From a bacterium (GTDB lineage: Bacteria > CAIWAD01): DNA of 64,000 bases. Where the stretch lies: the NCBI GenBank assembly GCA_030685015.1, contig JAUXWS010000043.1, positions 72,682 through 136,681 on the forward strand. The letters are read 5' to 3'. Below the pieces are notes generated by a model. That model did not search any database, was not told the DNA's origin, and saw nothing but the letters and a program-made list of their open reading frames with translations. Below, one piece after another: positions 27,401 to 36,089 of the stretch (its first letter is position 1; each line of letters begins with the position of its first letter). Made by a program: the position numbers and the translations under genes.

Positions 27401-28385
27401 TGGCGGTCATCTGCAGTGTGAAGGCGGCGTCGGGGCCGTCCATGCGCTGCACGTCGGCGAAGTGCCCGAAGCACTGGCCCTCCAGATCCCAGGGTCCGCC
27501 CCCCGTCACGTCCACGCTGAAATGGCCCGTGCTGTCGGTGTGGAACTCCACCCCGTTCGCCACCAGCCTGAGATGAGGCATGGGCAAGGGCAGCTCAGGA
27601 TCGGAGGGCTGCTGCTCCTCCACCCGGCCGCGCACCCGGCCCTGCAACGTGACATGGCGCACCTCGTTCCAGGCCCACAGGATCTCGCCGGTGATCCCGT
27701 CCACGAACACGCGGTAGATGTGCTCGGGGTCGTCCAGCACCACGAGGCAGGGCCAGGCGCTGCGGAAGTGGAACGCGGCCGCGCCCAACAGGGGCAACAC
27801 CACCCAGTCCGGCTCCGCCTCGGCCGTGACGACGGCCAGCCCGGTGGAGGCGGCCCCGGCGCGCTGCGCCGCCTCCGCCCCGCTGAGCCGCGGCGGCGCA
27901 CAGGAGAGGCGGGGGTGGAGATCGCTGCCCGCCAGCATCAGCCGCCCCTCCGGACTGACTCGGAAAACAAGTTCCGACTCCGCCACGCGACGCCCCTGCC
28001 AGGTCTGGTGATAGGCGGCATGCCAGACATCGCCGTGCCGGTCCAGATGGGAGGGCCGGAGCTGGTCCAGCCCCGCGTCGCCGCCATGCAGCAGACCGGG
28101 GTGCCCGGCCAGGAAGGCGCGCAGGCGCTGGTCCAGGTCACCCTTGTCCCGGATGGGGCCGCCGGGCAGTTCCAGGGCCGGACCGAAGACGCGATGCGGA
28201 AAGGCATGGTGACGGTCCCAATCCACCGGATGCCATCCGCTCTCACGTCCAAACTCACGCCAGGCCACCGTGGGACGGTCGCGATCCTGCGCGTGCAACC
28301 CAGGGGCCGCCTGGGGCAGGTCGAGTTCGGGGATCTGGGCAGCGGCCAGCTGGAAGGCCGCAAGAAGCATGAGGAGACGGATCAT
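24480..28385 (-). CDS. Secreted zinc metalloprotease with C-terminal sorting domain
   Basis: 1301 residues. A signal peptide (MIRLLMLLAAFQLAAA) is followed by an FTP-type propeptide region (QTWQGRRVAESELVFRV). The gluzincin catalytic site is HEYGH with His412, Glu413, His416, and a third ligand likely Glu439 in HEGLAD; the spacing and propeptide resemble thermolysin/fungalysin (M4/M36) relatives. The second half has several beta-sandwich modules (laminin-G or Ig-like). The C-terminus carries WPNPFNP and ends LASGLYLLSASQEGRRETRR, a type IX-like sorting domain. It probably acts outside the cell on protein substrates. An 82-nt gap separates it from mtaB. Confidence 0.85.
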   Translation of the reverse strand: MIRLLMLLAAFQLAAAQIPELDLPQAAPGLHAQDRDRPTVAWREFGRESGWHPVDWDRHHAFPHRVFGPALELPGGPIRDKGDLDQRLRAFLAGHPGLLHGGDAGLDQLRPSHLDRHGDVWHAAYHQTWQGRRVAESELVFRVSPEGRLMLAGSDLHPRLSCAPPRLSGAEAAQRAGAASTGLAVVTAEAEPDWVVLPLLGAAAFHFRSAWPCLVVLDDPEHIYRVFVDGITGEILWAWNEVRHVTLQGRVRGRVEEQQPSDPELPLPMPHLRLVANGVEFHTDSTGHFSVDVTGGGPWDLEGQCFGHFADVQRMDGPDAAFTLQMTATEQDLLIELDQAQIEELDAYHHTTRVHDFITGMDPSFTWLNEPLPVRVNINQTCNAYWDGSSINFFREGGGCPNTARVAGVVYHEYGHGINDRQYRQAGAPWGMSNGAMHEGLADVTSIYLQDESFVAPGWFIRNLDNTNRYPENISGQVHSDGLIIGGTMYDLRQSMGLDLVRPLHHFARWGTPDDPNLGRAGFEYFLEILLVDDDDGDLGNLTPNYELINQAFNAHGIGSVLTWLGTTFSLDEPPFIHPPMTELPLRAVIQAPAFVIPQAVLVHYWTADQPAQTVTLDLQDDGAWTGLLPGLPWNSVLQYYAEVQNDAGVEIVSPPGAPDQVYRTRFVWNAGIRQGFELEPAAEAMNEVWQWGTPQDGPGGAFEGERCWGTNLTGNYPDMTIARLVTDEQVVDDPTQVIVSLRHWMAVEEGWDGVNVELSRNNGPWQLITPLSGYDFTTPDNNALPLVEALTGNTNGWERLTFDLTVLVEPEDHVRLRLNLLTDTMVSDAGWYVDQLEFLGFRSPPVVLHEALRDSENGDQQAFTVTASVDEATVIERFDLIWRVEGGASQVLAMQAAEGGYQAAIPGPFWEQTVEYRLEVEGESGFVGFLPQDPASWFSFHVGPDQTPPTVAFRRPPHDVAGWSALWQVDVEAVDNLDQPLQAVWLEWREAAGDWQHVADLAWSPPAQWTADLDFQTLPGAGELEFRALARDGSAQQWESATTALPVQMGVQQLIDDFENPLLPGWQLMGNFTAQQNRVHSGSWALGTGDTGFYDPFASGRATCQTTLDLRQVTDPALVLWESWFLETGDDEAWIEVSSDGVIWEQLASRTGGRSWAESRLSLAPWEGVPTLRLRFGFQADGDNDGFHIGYFADNLRLVNQSGLAVAPPTEAPAGFSLGAPWPNPFNPICRVDLENRSAQALRLALHNLLGQEVAILHNGPLAAGRHAFIIDGQRLASGLYLLSASQEGRRETRRVLLVR

Positions 28386-28467
28386 GGATTCACTCTCCGA
28401 TACGAAGTGTCAGGAAAGACGCCCGCTGTGGCGGCCATTCTGGTGCCGGGAGGCACGATCAACATAG

Positions 28468-29808
28468 TTAAGCAAGAAGCGCGCCATCCGCCGCCAGCCT
28501 TCCCCGCAGCCAATCGCCCCGGTCCTCCAGCAGGATCACCTCGTGCAAGCCGCCGGCCAGGGCGGCCGCGGGAAGTCCCGCCAGGGGCAGCTCAACCCGG
28601 AGGTAGTCCGCCGTGTAGCCGAAGAGGGAGTCGCCCTGGGTCGAACCCTCCACCAGCACCTGGCAACGGCGGCCCAGGGCGGCCTGGTGGGCGGCACGTT
28701 GCAGGTCTTGGCCCAGGTCGAGCAACTCGCGGCAACGGGCGCGTTTGACGTCCCGCGGGACGGCGCCCGGCAGGCGGGCGGCTCCCGTCCCGGAGCGGGG
28801 ACTGAAGGGAAAGACGTGGAGCCGGCTGAGGGGCAGGCGACGCAGCAGCTCCATCGTCTCGCGATGATGAGCGTCCTCCTCCCCCGGGAAGCCGGCGATC
28901 AGGTCGGTGCCCAGGCCGGCGCCGGGCAGCAGGCGCTCGATGCGGCCGAAGAGGTCGAGCAGGCCACGCCGGTCGATGCGACGGCCCATGGCCGCCAAGA
29001 TGGCGTCGGAACCAGACTGCAGGGCGGTGTGCAAATGGGGGCAGAAGCGGGGATCGGCCGCCATGGCCCGCAGCAGGTCGTCGGTGATGTCCCACGGTTC
29101 GATGGATGAGAGGCGCAGGCGGATCAGGCCGGGCAGCTCCAACAGGCCCTGGCACAGCCAGGCCAACGAGCGCGCGGGCTGCAGATCCCGGCCGTAGTCC
29201 CCGATGTGGACGCCGGTGACGACCAGCTCGCGGAAGCCCGTCTCGATCAACCGGCGGGCCTGTCGCAGCACGGCGTCGGGCAGCATGCTGCGGCTGCGGC
29301 CCCGGGTGAAGGGAATGATGCAGAAGCTGCAGAACACGTCGCAGCCGTCCTGGATCTTCAACCAGGCGCGGGTCTGGCCCTCGAAGCCGTCCAGGGACAG
29401 CAGCTCGCGATCCTCCCGGCCACCCGGCCTGGCCACCAGCAGGATCGGTTCATCCTGCTTGGCGAGTGGCTCCAGACGTTGCGGCAGCTCCAGCTTGCCG
29501 CGCGTGCCCACCACGTAGTCCACGCCTGGTATGCGCGCCAACTCCCGCGCGGCGGACTGGCCGTAGCAGCCCATCACCACGACGATGGCCTCCGGATTCC
29601 GTCGGATGACCTGGCGGACCAGGTGGCGGGCCTTCTGGTCGGCCCGGTCCGTCACGGTGCAGGTGTCGATCAGGACGAGATCCGCCTCCGTCTCGAAGGG
29701 CACGCGCACCCAGCCCAAACGACGGAATTGGCCGACCACGGCCTCGGTCTCGTACTGGTTCAGTTTGCAGCCCAGCGTGGCTGCCGCGATGCGCCGCTCT
29801 TCCGCCAT
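28468..29808 (-). CDS. mtaB: tRNA (N6-threonylcarbamoyladenosine37-C2)-methylthiotransferase
   Basis: Radical SAM enzyme that adds a methylthio group to t6A37 of ANN-decoding tRNAs. The 446-residue protein has the N-terminal methylthiotransferase domain with cluster ligands Cys14, Cys50 and Cys81, the radical SAM CxxxCxxC as Cys156/160/163 (CDVFCSFC), and a C-terminal TRAM-like part. TLGCKLNQYE at the start and HLHTALQSGSD in the barrel favour MtaB over MiaB or RimO. It follows rpsA on the same strand with 80 nt between, where a strong hairpin lies. Confidence 0.92.
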   Translation of the reverse strand: MAEERRIAAATLGCKLNQYETEAVVGQFRRLGWVRVPFETEADLVLIDTCTVTDRADQKARHLVRQVIRRNPEAIVVVMGCYGQSAARELARIPGVDYVVGTRGKLELPQRLEPLAKQDEPILLVARPGGREDRELLSLDGFEGQTRAWLKIQDGCDVFCSFCIIPFTRGRSRSMLPDAVLRQARRLIETGFRELVVTGVHIGDYGRDLQPARSLAWLCQGLLELPGLIRLRLSSIEPWDITDDLLRAMAADPRFCPHLHTALQSGSDAILAAMGRRIDRRGLLDLFGRIERLLPGAGLGTDLIAGFPGEEDAHHRETMELLRRLPLSRLHVFPFSPRSGTGAARLPGAVPRDVKRARCRELLDLGQDLQRAAHQAALGRRCQVLVEGSTQGDSLFGYTADYLRVELPLAGLPAAALAGGLHEVILLEDRGDWLRGRLAADGALLA

Positions 29809-29828
29809 GCGTTCCGGCCTCAGGCGAA

Positions 29829-29859
29829 GGCGGTCCGCACTGAATCAGCGCGGACCGCC
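29829..29859 (-). terminator. Hairpin between rpsA and mtaB (terminator-like, no T-tract)
   Basis: A 10-bp perfect stem GGCGGTCCGC/GCGGACCGCC with an 11-nt loop, in the 80-nt gap after rpsA. On the minus strand it is followed by TTCGCC, not a T-run, so it may only partly terminate or may stabilise the rpsA message. Confidence 0.45.
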
Positions 29860-29888
29860 CACGGATCGTGTCAACCGATGGAACGGGA

Positions 29889-31640
29889 TCAGGAGTCCCG
29901 GTCGTCCCCGCCGAAGCCTGCCTCGCGGAAAGCATCGGCAATGGCACCGCCTCCGGCGGGCCGGGTGGTCTTCTTGTACTCGGCCACCGTCTTGGCCTCC
30001 TCGCTCAACTGGCGGGGCGTGGCCAGGATGACCTTCTTGTTGTCGCGGTCGTACTCGATCACCTTGAAGACCGTGGTGTCGCCCTCTTTCAGAGCCACCT
30101 TGCTGCCGTCCACTTCCATGGGACGCAGCTTGCTGTTGGGCACAAAGCCCTCGAGGCCGAAGGGCAGCGTGACGACCACTCCCTTGTCGATGACCTTGGC
30201 CACCTCGCACTCCACCTCGGAGCCCACGTCGTACTGCCCCTCGAAGCTCTCCCAGGGATTCTCCTCGAGCTGCTTGACTCCCAGGGCGATGCGCCGCTCG
30301 TCACGATCGAAGGAAAGCACCTGCACGCGCAGGGCGTCGTCTTTCTTCACCATCTCGCCCGGATGGCGCAGCTTGCGGGTCCAGGAAAGGTCGCTGATGT
30401 GGACCAGTCCCTCGATCCCCGGCTCCAGCTCGACGAAGACGCCGAAGGGCACCAAGTCGCGGATGACGCCCTCATGGACGCTGCCCACGGCGTACTTCTC
30501 GGCCAGGGCTTCCCAGGGGTTGGCTTCGGTCTGCTTCAGACCGAGGCTGATCTTGCGCTCGTCCTTGCGCACCTCAAGCACCATCACCTCCACCTCCTGC
30601 CCCACGGACAGGATTTGGCTGGGATGCTTGACGTGCTGGGTCCAGCTCATCTCGCTGATGTGGATGAGGCCCTCCACGCCGGGAGCCAGCTCGACGAAAG
30701 CGCCGTAGCGGGTCAGGCTCACCACCTTGCCGTTGACGCGGGTCTCGATGGGGAAGCGGGCCTCCACGTCGTTCCACGGATGCTCAAGCAGCTGTTTGAG
30801 GCCGATGCTGATGCGGTTCCGCTCGCGATCGAAGTTGAGCACCTTGACCGTGATCTTCTGGTCCAGCTTGACCACGTCGGAAGGATGATTGACCCGGCCC
30901 CAGCTGAGGTCGGTGATGTGCAGCAGGCCGTCCACACCGCCCAGGTCCACGAACACGCCGAAATTGGTGATGTTCTTGACCACGCCTTCGCGGATCTGGC
31001 CCACCTCCAGCTCGGTCAGGACCTTGTCGCGGATCTCCCGCATATCCTCCTCGATGAGGACCTTGCGGCTGACCACGATGTTCTTGCGCACGTCGTTGAT
31101 CTTGACAATACGGAAGTCCATCTTCTTGCCCAGCAGGCTGTCGAAGTCGCGCACGGGATGGATGTCGATCTGGCTGCCGGGCAGGAAGGCGTCGATCCCC
31201 ATCAAGTCCACCACCAGGCCGCCCTTGATGCGACGCACAACCTTGCCTTCGATCACGGCGCCCTCGGTCTCCAGCTCCTTCAGGCGCATCCAGGTGCGTT
31301 CCACGTCGGCGCGCTTCTTGGAAAGCTGCAACGCGCCGTTGACGCCCTCGAATTTCTCGATGAAGACGTCCACCTGGTCGCCGATTTTGAGGTTGGTGGG
31401 ATCCTCGAACTCGTCGATGGGAATCCAACCCTCGGATTTGAAGCCGATGTCCACCGCCACGTCCCGCTCGGTGATGTTCACCACCGTGCCGGTTGTGATG
31501 GAGTTCTCCTCATTGTTGCTGAAGGTCTTGTCGTAGAGTTGCTCCAGCTCCTGGCGCTCGTCGGTGGAATAGCTGAACTCATCCTGGAAGATGGCCTCGT
31601 CCCCGAAGCCCCCGGGGACCTTGCGCTTGTCGTCGGACAT
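29889..31640 (-). CDS. rpsA: 30S ribosomal protein S1
   Basis: Six S1 OB-fold repeats fill the 583-residue protein, each with a version of GxVxxxxxxGxFVxL...GLxHxSxxSW; for example VKNITNFGVFVDLGGVDGLLHI and VVSLTRYGAFVELAPGVEGLIHI. S1 unfolds mRNA on the 30S subunit. Length is the full bacterial form. The short N-terminus (MSDDKRKVPGGFG) and an acidic/Gly C-terminal tail (FREAGFGGDDRDS) are normal variants. cmk and plsC lie upstream in the same direction (cmk-rpsA linkage is widespread), with an aminotransferase gene between them here. Confidence 0.97.
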   Translation of the reverse strand: MSDDKRKVPGGFGDEAIFQDEFSYSTDERQELEQLYDKTFSNNEENSITTGTVVNITERDVAVDIGFKSEGWIPIDEFEDPTNLKIGDQVDVFIEKFEGVNGALQLSKKRADVERTWMRLKELETEGAVIEGKVVRRIKGGLVVDLMGIDAFLPGSQIDIHPVRDFDSLLGKKMDFRIVKINDVRKNIVVSRKVLIEEDMREIRDKVLTELEVGQIREGVVKNITNFGVFVDLGGVDGLLHITDLSWGRVNHPSDVVKLDQKITVKVLNFDRERNRISIGLKQLLEHPWNDVEARFPIETRVNGKVVSLTRYGAFVELAPGVEGLIHISEMSWTQHVKHPSQILSVGQEVEVMVLEVRKDERKISLGLKQTEANPWEALAEKYAVGSVHEGVIRDLVPFGVFVELEPGIEGLVHISDLSWTRKLRHPGEMVKKDDALRVQVLSFDRDERRIALGVKQLEENPWESFEGQYDVGSEVECEVAKVIDKGVVVTLPFGLEGFVPNSKLRPMEVDGSKVALKEGDTTVFKVIEYDRDNKKVILATPRQLSEEAKTVAEYKKTTRPAGGGAIADAFREAGFGGDDRDS

Positions 31641-31765
31641 GTTGATTCCTTGTTGCCTGCTTGATGGTTTCTGGACGTGCCCCCGGCCTGACGTGCCGGA
31701 TTGGGCAAGCCGTGAAGATAGGATCTAAGAAGCGTCGGGAAAAGGCTTTCCGCCCTCGATTCCTG

Positions 31766-33079
31766 TCAACGGCCTTGCTCGCGGGCCAGGGCCTCGAGGC
31801 GGCCCTCCACGCGCTCGAACTGGTCGTGCCCCGTGAAGGAGACACATGCGCGCAGTCCCTCGTGGCGGCTGCTCCCCGTGATCTCGAGCGTGATCATGCT
31901 GATCCCGTGGCGGAGCAGCTCCAGTTGTAGCTCCGTGCCGCTGAGTCCAGGCCGGCAGATGGTGAAGTAGAAGCCGTCGGCGATGGGCTGGCCCAGGTCG
32001 TTGTCGTAGACCAGCCGGAAGCCGTGGCGCAGGAAGCAGGCCTTGAGCCAGGCGGCGCGACTGGCGTACTCCCGCACGTTGTCCAGGAAGGAGCGGTCCC
32101 CTTCGTTGGCCATGCGCAGAAGGGCGGCCAGGGCATGCTGCCCGCTGTGGGTGACACCCGCCGTGCTGCAGTAGATCCCGCCATGGATAAAGGCGTGCAG
32201 GAAACGGTCGGTGCCGAAGTACGGCAGGAAGTTCTCGAAGCGGCGTGCGGCCAGGGTGGGGCTGACCACCATCATGCCCACTCGCTGCCCTGCAAAACTG
32301 AACAATTTGGATCCGGACAAGAGCAGGACCCAGGTGTGTCCACAACGCGCCACACTGGGCTGGTAAGGCGGCTCGCCCGGGTGGAACACATCCTGGCGCA
32401 GGTCCATTCCGAAATAGGCCGCATCTTCGATGAAGAGCACATCATGGCGGTCGCCACATAGGGCCAAACCGTCCAGTTCCTCTTGGGTCAGGCAGATCCA
32501 GGCCGGATTGTTGGGGCTGGACCAGATGACGGCCCCCACGTCGCCCCGGGCCAATCGCTCGTCCACGGCCTTGATGAGCCGAGCACCGCGATGGTCGTAG
32601 AAGTCAATGGAGTCGGACTTCAGGCCAAAGAAACGGGCCTGCATCTTGTTGACGGGAAAGCCGGGATCAAGGAAGAGCACGGTGTCCCGGCCCTTCACCA
32701 TGCGGGCTCCCAGGATTAGGCTGACGAAACCGCCCTGCATGGCGCCGCAGGTGGGCATGCACACGTCGGGCGGCACCTCGATCCCCACGAAATTGCGCAC
32801 GAAGTGGACGCATTCTTCTTTCAGGATTGGAATACCGTCGAAGGGCGGGTAGCTGCGCTGCACCTCCAGGGTGCGGATCGCTTCAATCTCGGCATCGACC
32901 GCCACCTGGGGCACAGGCAAATTCGGCACGCCAAACTCCATCCGGATGAAGGGCTCGCCGGCCAGGACCTCCAGGTGCTCAACCAGGCGCCGCAGTTCGC
33001 GGATGGCCAGTCGATCCGGATGATAACCAAGAGATTCTATCTCGTGCAGAACCTGTTCGCGCGACAGCGGCAAGGCCAT
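31766..33079 (-). CDS. PLP-dependent aminotransferase, class I/II
   Basis: 437 residues of fold type I. The PLP lysine is Lys258 in SGSKLFSFAGQR; Asn191 (SSPNNP), Asp219 and Tyr222 (EDAAYFG) and Arg266 complete the cofactor and substrate pocket. It lacks a signal peptide. The family includes valine-pyruvate, aspartate and aromatic aminotransferases, and I cannot choose the substrate. It sits between plsC (57 nt upstream) and rpsA (126 nt downstream), an unusual insertion in the cmk-rpsA neighbourhood. Confidence 0.85.
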   Translation of the reverse strand: MALPLSREQVLHEIESLGYHPDRLAIRELRRLVEHLEVLAGEPFIRMEFGVPNLPVPQVAVDAEIEAIRTLEVQRSYPPFDGIPILKEECVHFVRNFVGIEVPPDVCMPTCGAMQGGFVSLILGARMVKGRDTVLFLDPGFPVNKMQARFFGLKSDSIDFYDHRGARLIKAVDERLARGDVGAVIWSSPNNPAWICLTQEELDGLALCGDRHDVLFIEDAAYFGMDLRQDVFHPGEPPYQPSVARCGHTWVLLLSGSKLFSFAGQRVGMMVVSPTLAARRFENFLPYFGTDRFLHAFIHGGIYCSTAGVTHSGQHALAALLRMANEGDRSFLDNVREYASRAAWLKACFLRHGFRLVYDNDLGQPIADGFYFTICRPGLSGTELQLELLRHGISMITLEITGSSRHEGLRACVSFTGHDQFERVEGRLEALAREQGR

Positions 33080-33136
33080 GGATCACTCCCTTGTTCCTGT
33101 CACCAGAGTAACACGTCATAGGGGCCGCCGCAACGC

Positions 33137-33778
33137 TCAGGAGCGGGTCGCAGCGGCGTGCATGGCCTCGATCCGGCCGAAGACGGCGGCGGTCAGCGCC
33201 TCGGCCCGGGCGCTGCGCGAGCGGGACTCGCCACCCGCGACCGCTCCTTCCAGCGGAAGGCTGGCCCGCGCAATGACGGTTCCGAACTGCAGACGCAGGG
33301 TGGGCCGGAAGCCGGGCAGGCCGGGCCGCAGGCGGCTGCCCAGTACCAGGACAGGCAGGACATCGGCTTCCGCCGCCCCCACGATCATGCCCAGTCCGGC
33401 GCGGGGGCGTCCCAGGCGTCCATCCTTGCTGCGCGTGCCCTCCGGGAACACGATCAGGTCGCGTCCTTCCTCCAAGCGGGAGCGGATGGCGCGGATGGCC
33501 CGCCGGTCCACCCCGGCGCGATCGATGGGAATGGCGTTGAAATGGTGGAGCAGGCGGGCCATCCAGGCGCGGGCGAAGAGCTGCTTCTTGGCCACGAAGC
33601 TGATCTCGCGCGGGTAGAAGGCGCCGATGAGGGGAGGATCGAGGTTGGACTGGTGGTTGGCCGCCAGGATGAGCGGACGATCGAGGGGCACCTGTTCCAG
33701 GCCGACCACGTCCAAGCGATAGGTCAGTCGAAAGAGGGACCGCAGCAGGAAGGCGGCCAGACGATAGCTGGGCCGCAT
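33137..33778 (-). CDS. plsC: 1-acyl-sn-glycerol-3-phosphate acyltransferase
   Basis: Makes phosphatidic acid in phospholipid synthesis. The 213-residue protein has the acyltransferase motifs I-III: NHQSNLDP with His42 and Asp47, the FNAIPIDRAG region, and FPEGTRSKDGRLG. A hydrophobic N-terminal stretch (LAAFLLRSLFRLTYRL) probably anchors it to the inner membrane. It starts one base after the cmk stop, so the two genes are translated together. Confidence 0.92.
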   Translation of the reverse strand: MRPSYRLAAFLLRSLFRLTYRLDVVGLEQVPLDRPLILAANHQSNLDPPLIGAFYPREISFVAKKQLFARAWMARLLHHFNAIPIDRAGVDRRAIRAIRSRLEEGRDLIVFPEGTRSKDGRLGRPRAGLGMIVGAAEADVLPVLVLGSRLRPGLPGFRPTLRLQFGTVIARASLPLEGAVAGGESRSRSARAEALTAAVFGRIEAMHAAATRS

Positions 33779-33779
33779 C

Positions 33780-34469
33780 TCAGGACGGTTCCCCGCCGCG
33801 CTCCAGGCCAGCGCGGATCAGGCCAAGGATGAGTTCCGCCTGCTCTTGCAGCCCAAGCCGGGTGGTATCCAGCTCCACGGCATCGGCGGCTTTGGTCAAG
33901 GGACCCGTGCTGCGGGCGGCGTCGCTTTCATCCCGCCGGCGCAGCTCTTCGGCCAGGAGCGCCAGCTCGACCGGTTGGCCGACAGCGGCCAGTTCTCTTT
34001 GCCGGCGGCGGGCCCTCTCCTCCAGGTCGGCCACGAGAAAGAACTTGAAGCGGGCCGCGGGAAAGACGACCGTGCCGATGTCGCGGCCGTCCAGCACTGT
34101 GCTTTCGAGGCTGCCCAGGCGTCGCTGCAGGGCCACCATCCAGGCGCGTACGGTGGGCATGGCGCAGATGGGACCCATGCGTACGCTCACCTCGTTGGCG
34201 CGGATCGCCTCCCCCACGTCCTCGCCGGCCAGCCAGATCCGGCCCTCCTGCAAGCGCAGATCCAGCGTCTCCAAGCGCTTCACCACAAGCGCTTCGGCCT
34301 CGGGGGAGACACCCTGGCGGAGGATGTCCAGCGTGAGGGCGCGATACATGGCGCCAGTGTCCAGGTAGCGGATGCCCAGCCCGGCGGCGACCAGCCGCGC
34401 CGTGCTGCTCTTGCCGGAGGCCGCCGGTCCGTCGATGGCCACCTGGAAGACGGCCCCTCCCTCAGCCAT
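33780..34469 (-). CDS. cmk: Cytidylate kinase
   Basis: Phosphorylates CMP and dCMP. The 229-residue protein has the P-loop GPAASGKSS at 14-22, RYLDTGAMYRAL near the nucleotide lid, VLDGRDIGTVVFP, and the CMK-specific insert with RRRQRELAA. The open frame runs 70 codons further up, but MAEGGAVFQVAIDGP at 34469 is the family start and overlaps the rluB stop by 8 nt. cmk between rluB and plsC is a common arrangement. Confidence 0.95.
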   Translation of the reverse strand: MAEGGAVFQVAIDGPAASGKSSTARLVAAGLGIRYLDTGAMYRALTLDILRQGVSPEAEALVVKRLETLDLRLQEGRIWLAGEDVGEAIRANEVSVRMGPICAMPTVRAWMVALQRRLGSLESTVLDGRDIGTVVFPAARFKFFLVADLEERARRRQRELAAVGQPVELALLAEELRRRDESDAARSTGPLTKAADAVELDTTRLGLQEQAELILGLIRAGLERGGEPS

Positions 34470-35322
34470 GATGAGAGTTCCGGCTTGGCTTCCTGGCCTT
34501 GGTCGTTTTGAATCCGGCCTGCCTCGATCCTGGAACCCGCTTCCGGACCTGGCCAACACCCGGGGCGGGAGTGGAGCCGGGCGGGAGGCTTTTTTCCTCG
34601 CCGTCGACCAGCGGCCGACACAAGCGACGCAGCTGATCGATCTCTTTGCGCAGCAGCACGCGCCATTCACCGGGCTCAAGCCCTTCCACGGTCAAGCCGG
34701 CGATGCTGCGGCGATGCAGGCGCTCCACCGTCACACCCTGATCCGTCATCATGCGGCGGATCTGCCGATTGCGGCCCTCGGTCAGAACCATCCGGTAGCG
34801 GGGCCGGCTGCCCGGCCGACCGATCCGCTCCAGTTCGCACGGTTTGGTGCGGCGCCCGTCCAGGCGCACGCCGGCCGTCAAGCGCTGCAGCTCCTCTGCC
34901 GTCAATTCCCGGTCCGTCAACAGGATGTACTCCTTGGGCACATGGCCCGAGGGATGGAGCAGGCGATGCATCAGATCACCATCATTGGTCAGGAGCAGGG
35001 CGCCGGAGGAATCCCCGTCCAGCCGTCCCACCGGCACGACGCGCAGGTCAAGCTGCACCAGATCCAACACGGTCCGCCGGCCGTGCGGATCGCTGGCGGT
35101 GCAGAGAACCCCCTTGGGCTTGTTGAGGAGCAGGACCACTTGGCGGGCGGCGGACTGGACCAGCCGGCCCTCGGCCCGCACCTCATCCACGGCGGGATCA
35201 ACCTGGCTGCCCAGCTCCGTGACCACCTGACCGTTCACCCGCACCTGGCCCGTGCGGATCAGATCGTCCGCCCGACGCCGGCTGCAATGCCCCCCCTGGG
35301 AGATGAAGCGGTTCAACCTCAT
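34462..35322 (-). CDS. rluB: 23S rRNA pseudouridine synthase, RluB/RsuA family
   Basis: Pseudouridylates 23S rRNA near the peptidyl transferase centre (U2605 in E. coli for RluB). The 286-residue protein has an N-terminal S4 RNA-binding domain (MRLNRFISQGGHCSRRRADDL) and a catalytic domain with Asp102 in GRLDGDSSGALLLTNDGDL, RYRMVLTEGRNRQIRRM and a basic tail of about 35 residues rich in Lys, Arg and Pro. The scpAB-rluB-cmk order is typical, which supports RluB over RsuA or RluE. The ATG overlaps the scpB stop by 4 nt. Confidence 0.92.
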   Translation of the reverse strand: MRLNRFISQGGHCSRRRADDLIRTGQVRVNGQVVTELGSQVDPAVDEVRAEGRLVQSAARQVVLLLNKPKGVLCTASDPHGRRTVLDLVQLDLRVVPVGRLDGDSSGALLLTNDGDLMHRLLHPSGHVPKEYILLTDRELTAEELQRLTAGVRLDGRRTKPCELERIGRPGSRPRYRMVLTEGRNRQIRRMMTDQGVTVERLHRRSIAGLTVEGLEPGEWRVLLRKEIDQLRRLCRPLVDGEEKSLPPGSTPAPGVGQVRKRVPGSRQAGFKTTKARKPSRNSHHG

Positions 35323-36089
35323 GCCGGCAGCCCATCCTGGCCAACCATCCCGCTATGGGCGATGTCCAACCCCTCGTCCAGAGGTGGCTGCCGGGGAGCG
35401 AGGGGATCGGGCGGCAAGTCCTCCGGCCCCCGATCCCGGGCGCCCTTGAGCCAGTCCTGCACCTCCCGCAGTCGGGGCAGATCCTGCAGCGACCCCAGGG
35501 CGAAGGTCTCCAGGAATTCCCGCGTGGTGCGATAGAGCAGCGGGCGACCGACTCCCTCGCTTCGTCCGCTGATCATCACCAGGCTCCTCTCGAGCAGGGT
35601 GCGCAGCACGGCGTCCGATTTCACGCCGCGGACGGCTTCGATGTCACCCTTGGTCACCGGCTGGCGGAAGGCCACCACGGCAAGGGTTTCCAGGGCCGCC
35701 CGGCTCAATCGCGGCCGGACCCGCTCCTTCAGGAGTCGGCGCAGGATGGGGGCATAGCGGGGACAGGCCGCCAGTTGCCAGCCGCCGGCCAGATGAACCA
35801 GGCGAAAGGAGCGGCCCTGGGCGGCATAGTCCTGGTTGAGGGCGGCGATGAGATCCTGCAGCTCTTCTTCGCTGCGTTCCAGGAGCCTGGCCAGCCGGGC
35901 TGTCTCCAGCACTTCATCGGAAGCGAAAACGAGCACCTCCAGGACATCCCGGCCATCCATCGGGAGGTCCTCCGGCCGCGTCTCCTCGAAGTGGGGATCG
36001 CCCCCCTCCCACGATGTCGCCTCCTCCGTCGCGAAAAGCCCGGGCTGGATCTCTTCAGGTCCAGGCACAAGTCTGGGATGCTGTCTCAT
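35319..36089 (-). CDS. scpB: Segregation and condensation protein B
   Basis: ScpB forms the kleisin-associated (kite) dimer that, with ScpA and SMC, condenses and segregates the chromosome. The 256-residue protein has two winged-helix domains in the core (LEVLVFASDEVLETARLARLL, then LSRAALETLAVVAFRQPVTKGDIEAVRGV and GRPLLYRTTREFLETFAL). It has an unusually long N-terminus of about 45 residues and a Pro-rich C-terminal tail. ATG 36089 overlaps the scpA stop as ATGA; the much longer open frame is a shadow of scpA. Confidence 0.94.
   Translation of the reverse strand: MRQHPRLVPGPEEIQPGLFATEEATSWEGGDPHFEETRPEDLPMDGRDVLEVLVFASDEVLETARLARLLERSEEELQDLIAALNQDYAAQGRSFRLVHLAGGWQLAACPRYAPILRRLLKERVRPRLSRAALETLAVVAFRQPVTKGDIEAVRGVKSDAVLRTLLERSLVMISGRSEGVGRPLLYRTTREFLETFALGSLQDLPRLREVQDWLKGARDRGPEDLPPDPLAPRQPPLDEGLDIAHSGMVGQDGLPA

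Noticed and set aside
26652-28748. 698-codon plus-strand frame
   Set aside because: Antisense to the metalloprotease catalytic region, no recognisable motifs.
29868-31664. 598-codon plus-strand frame opposite rpsA
   Set aside because: Mirror-image composition (Leu, Gln, His-rich) with no domain; rpsA with six S1 repeats is clearly the real gene.
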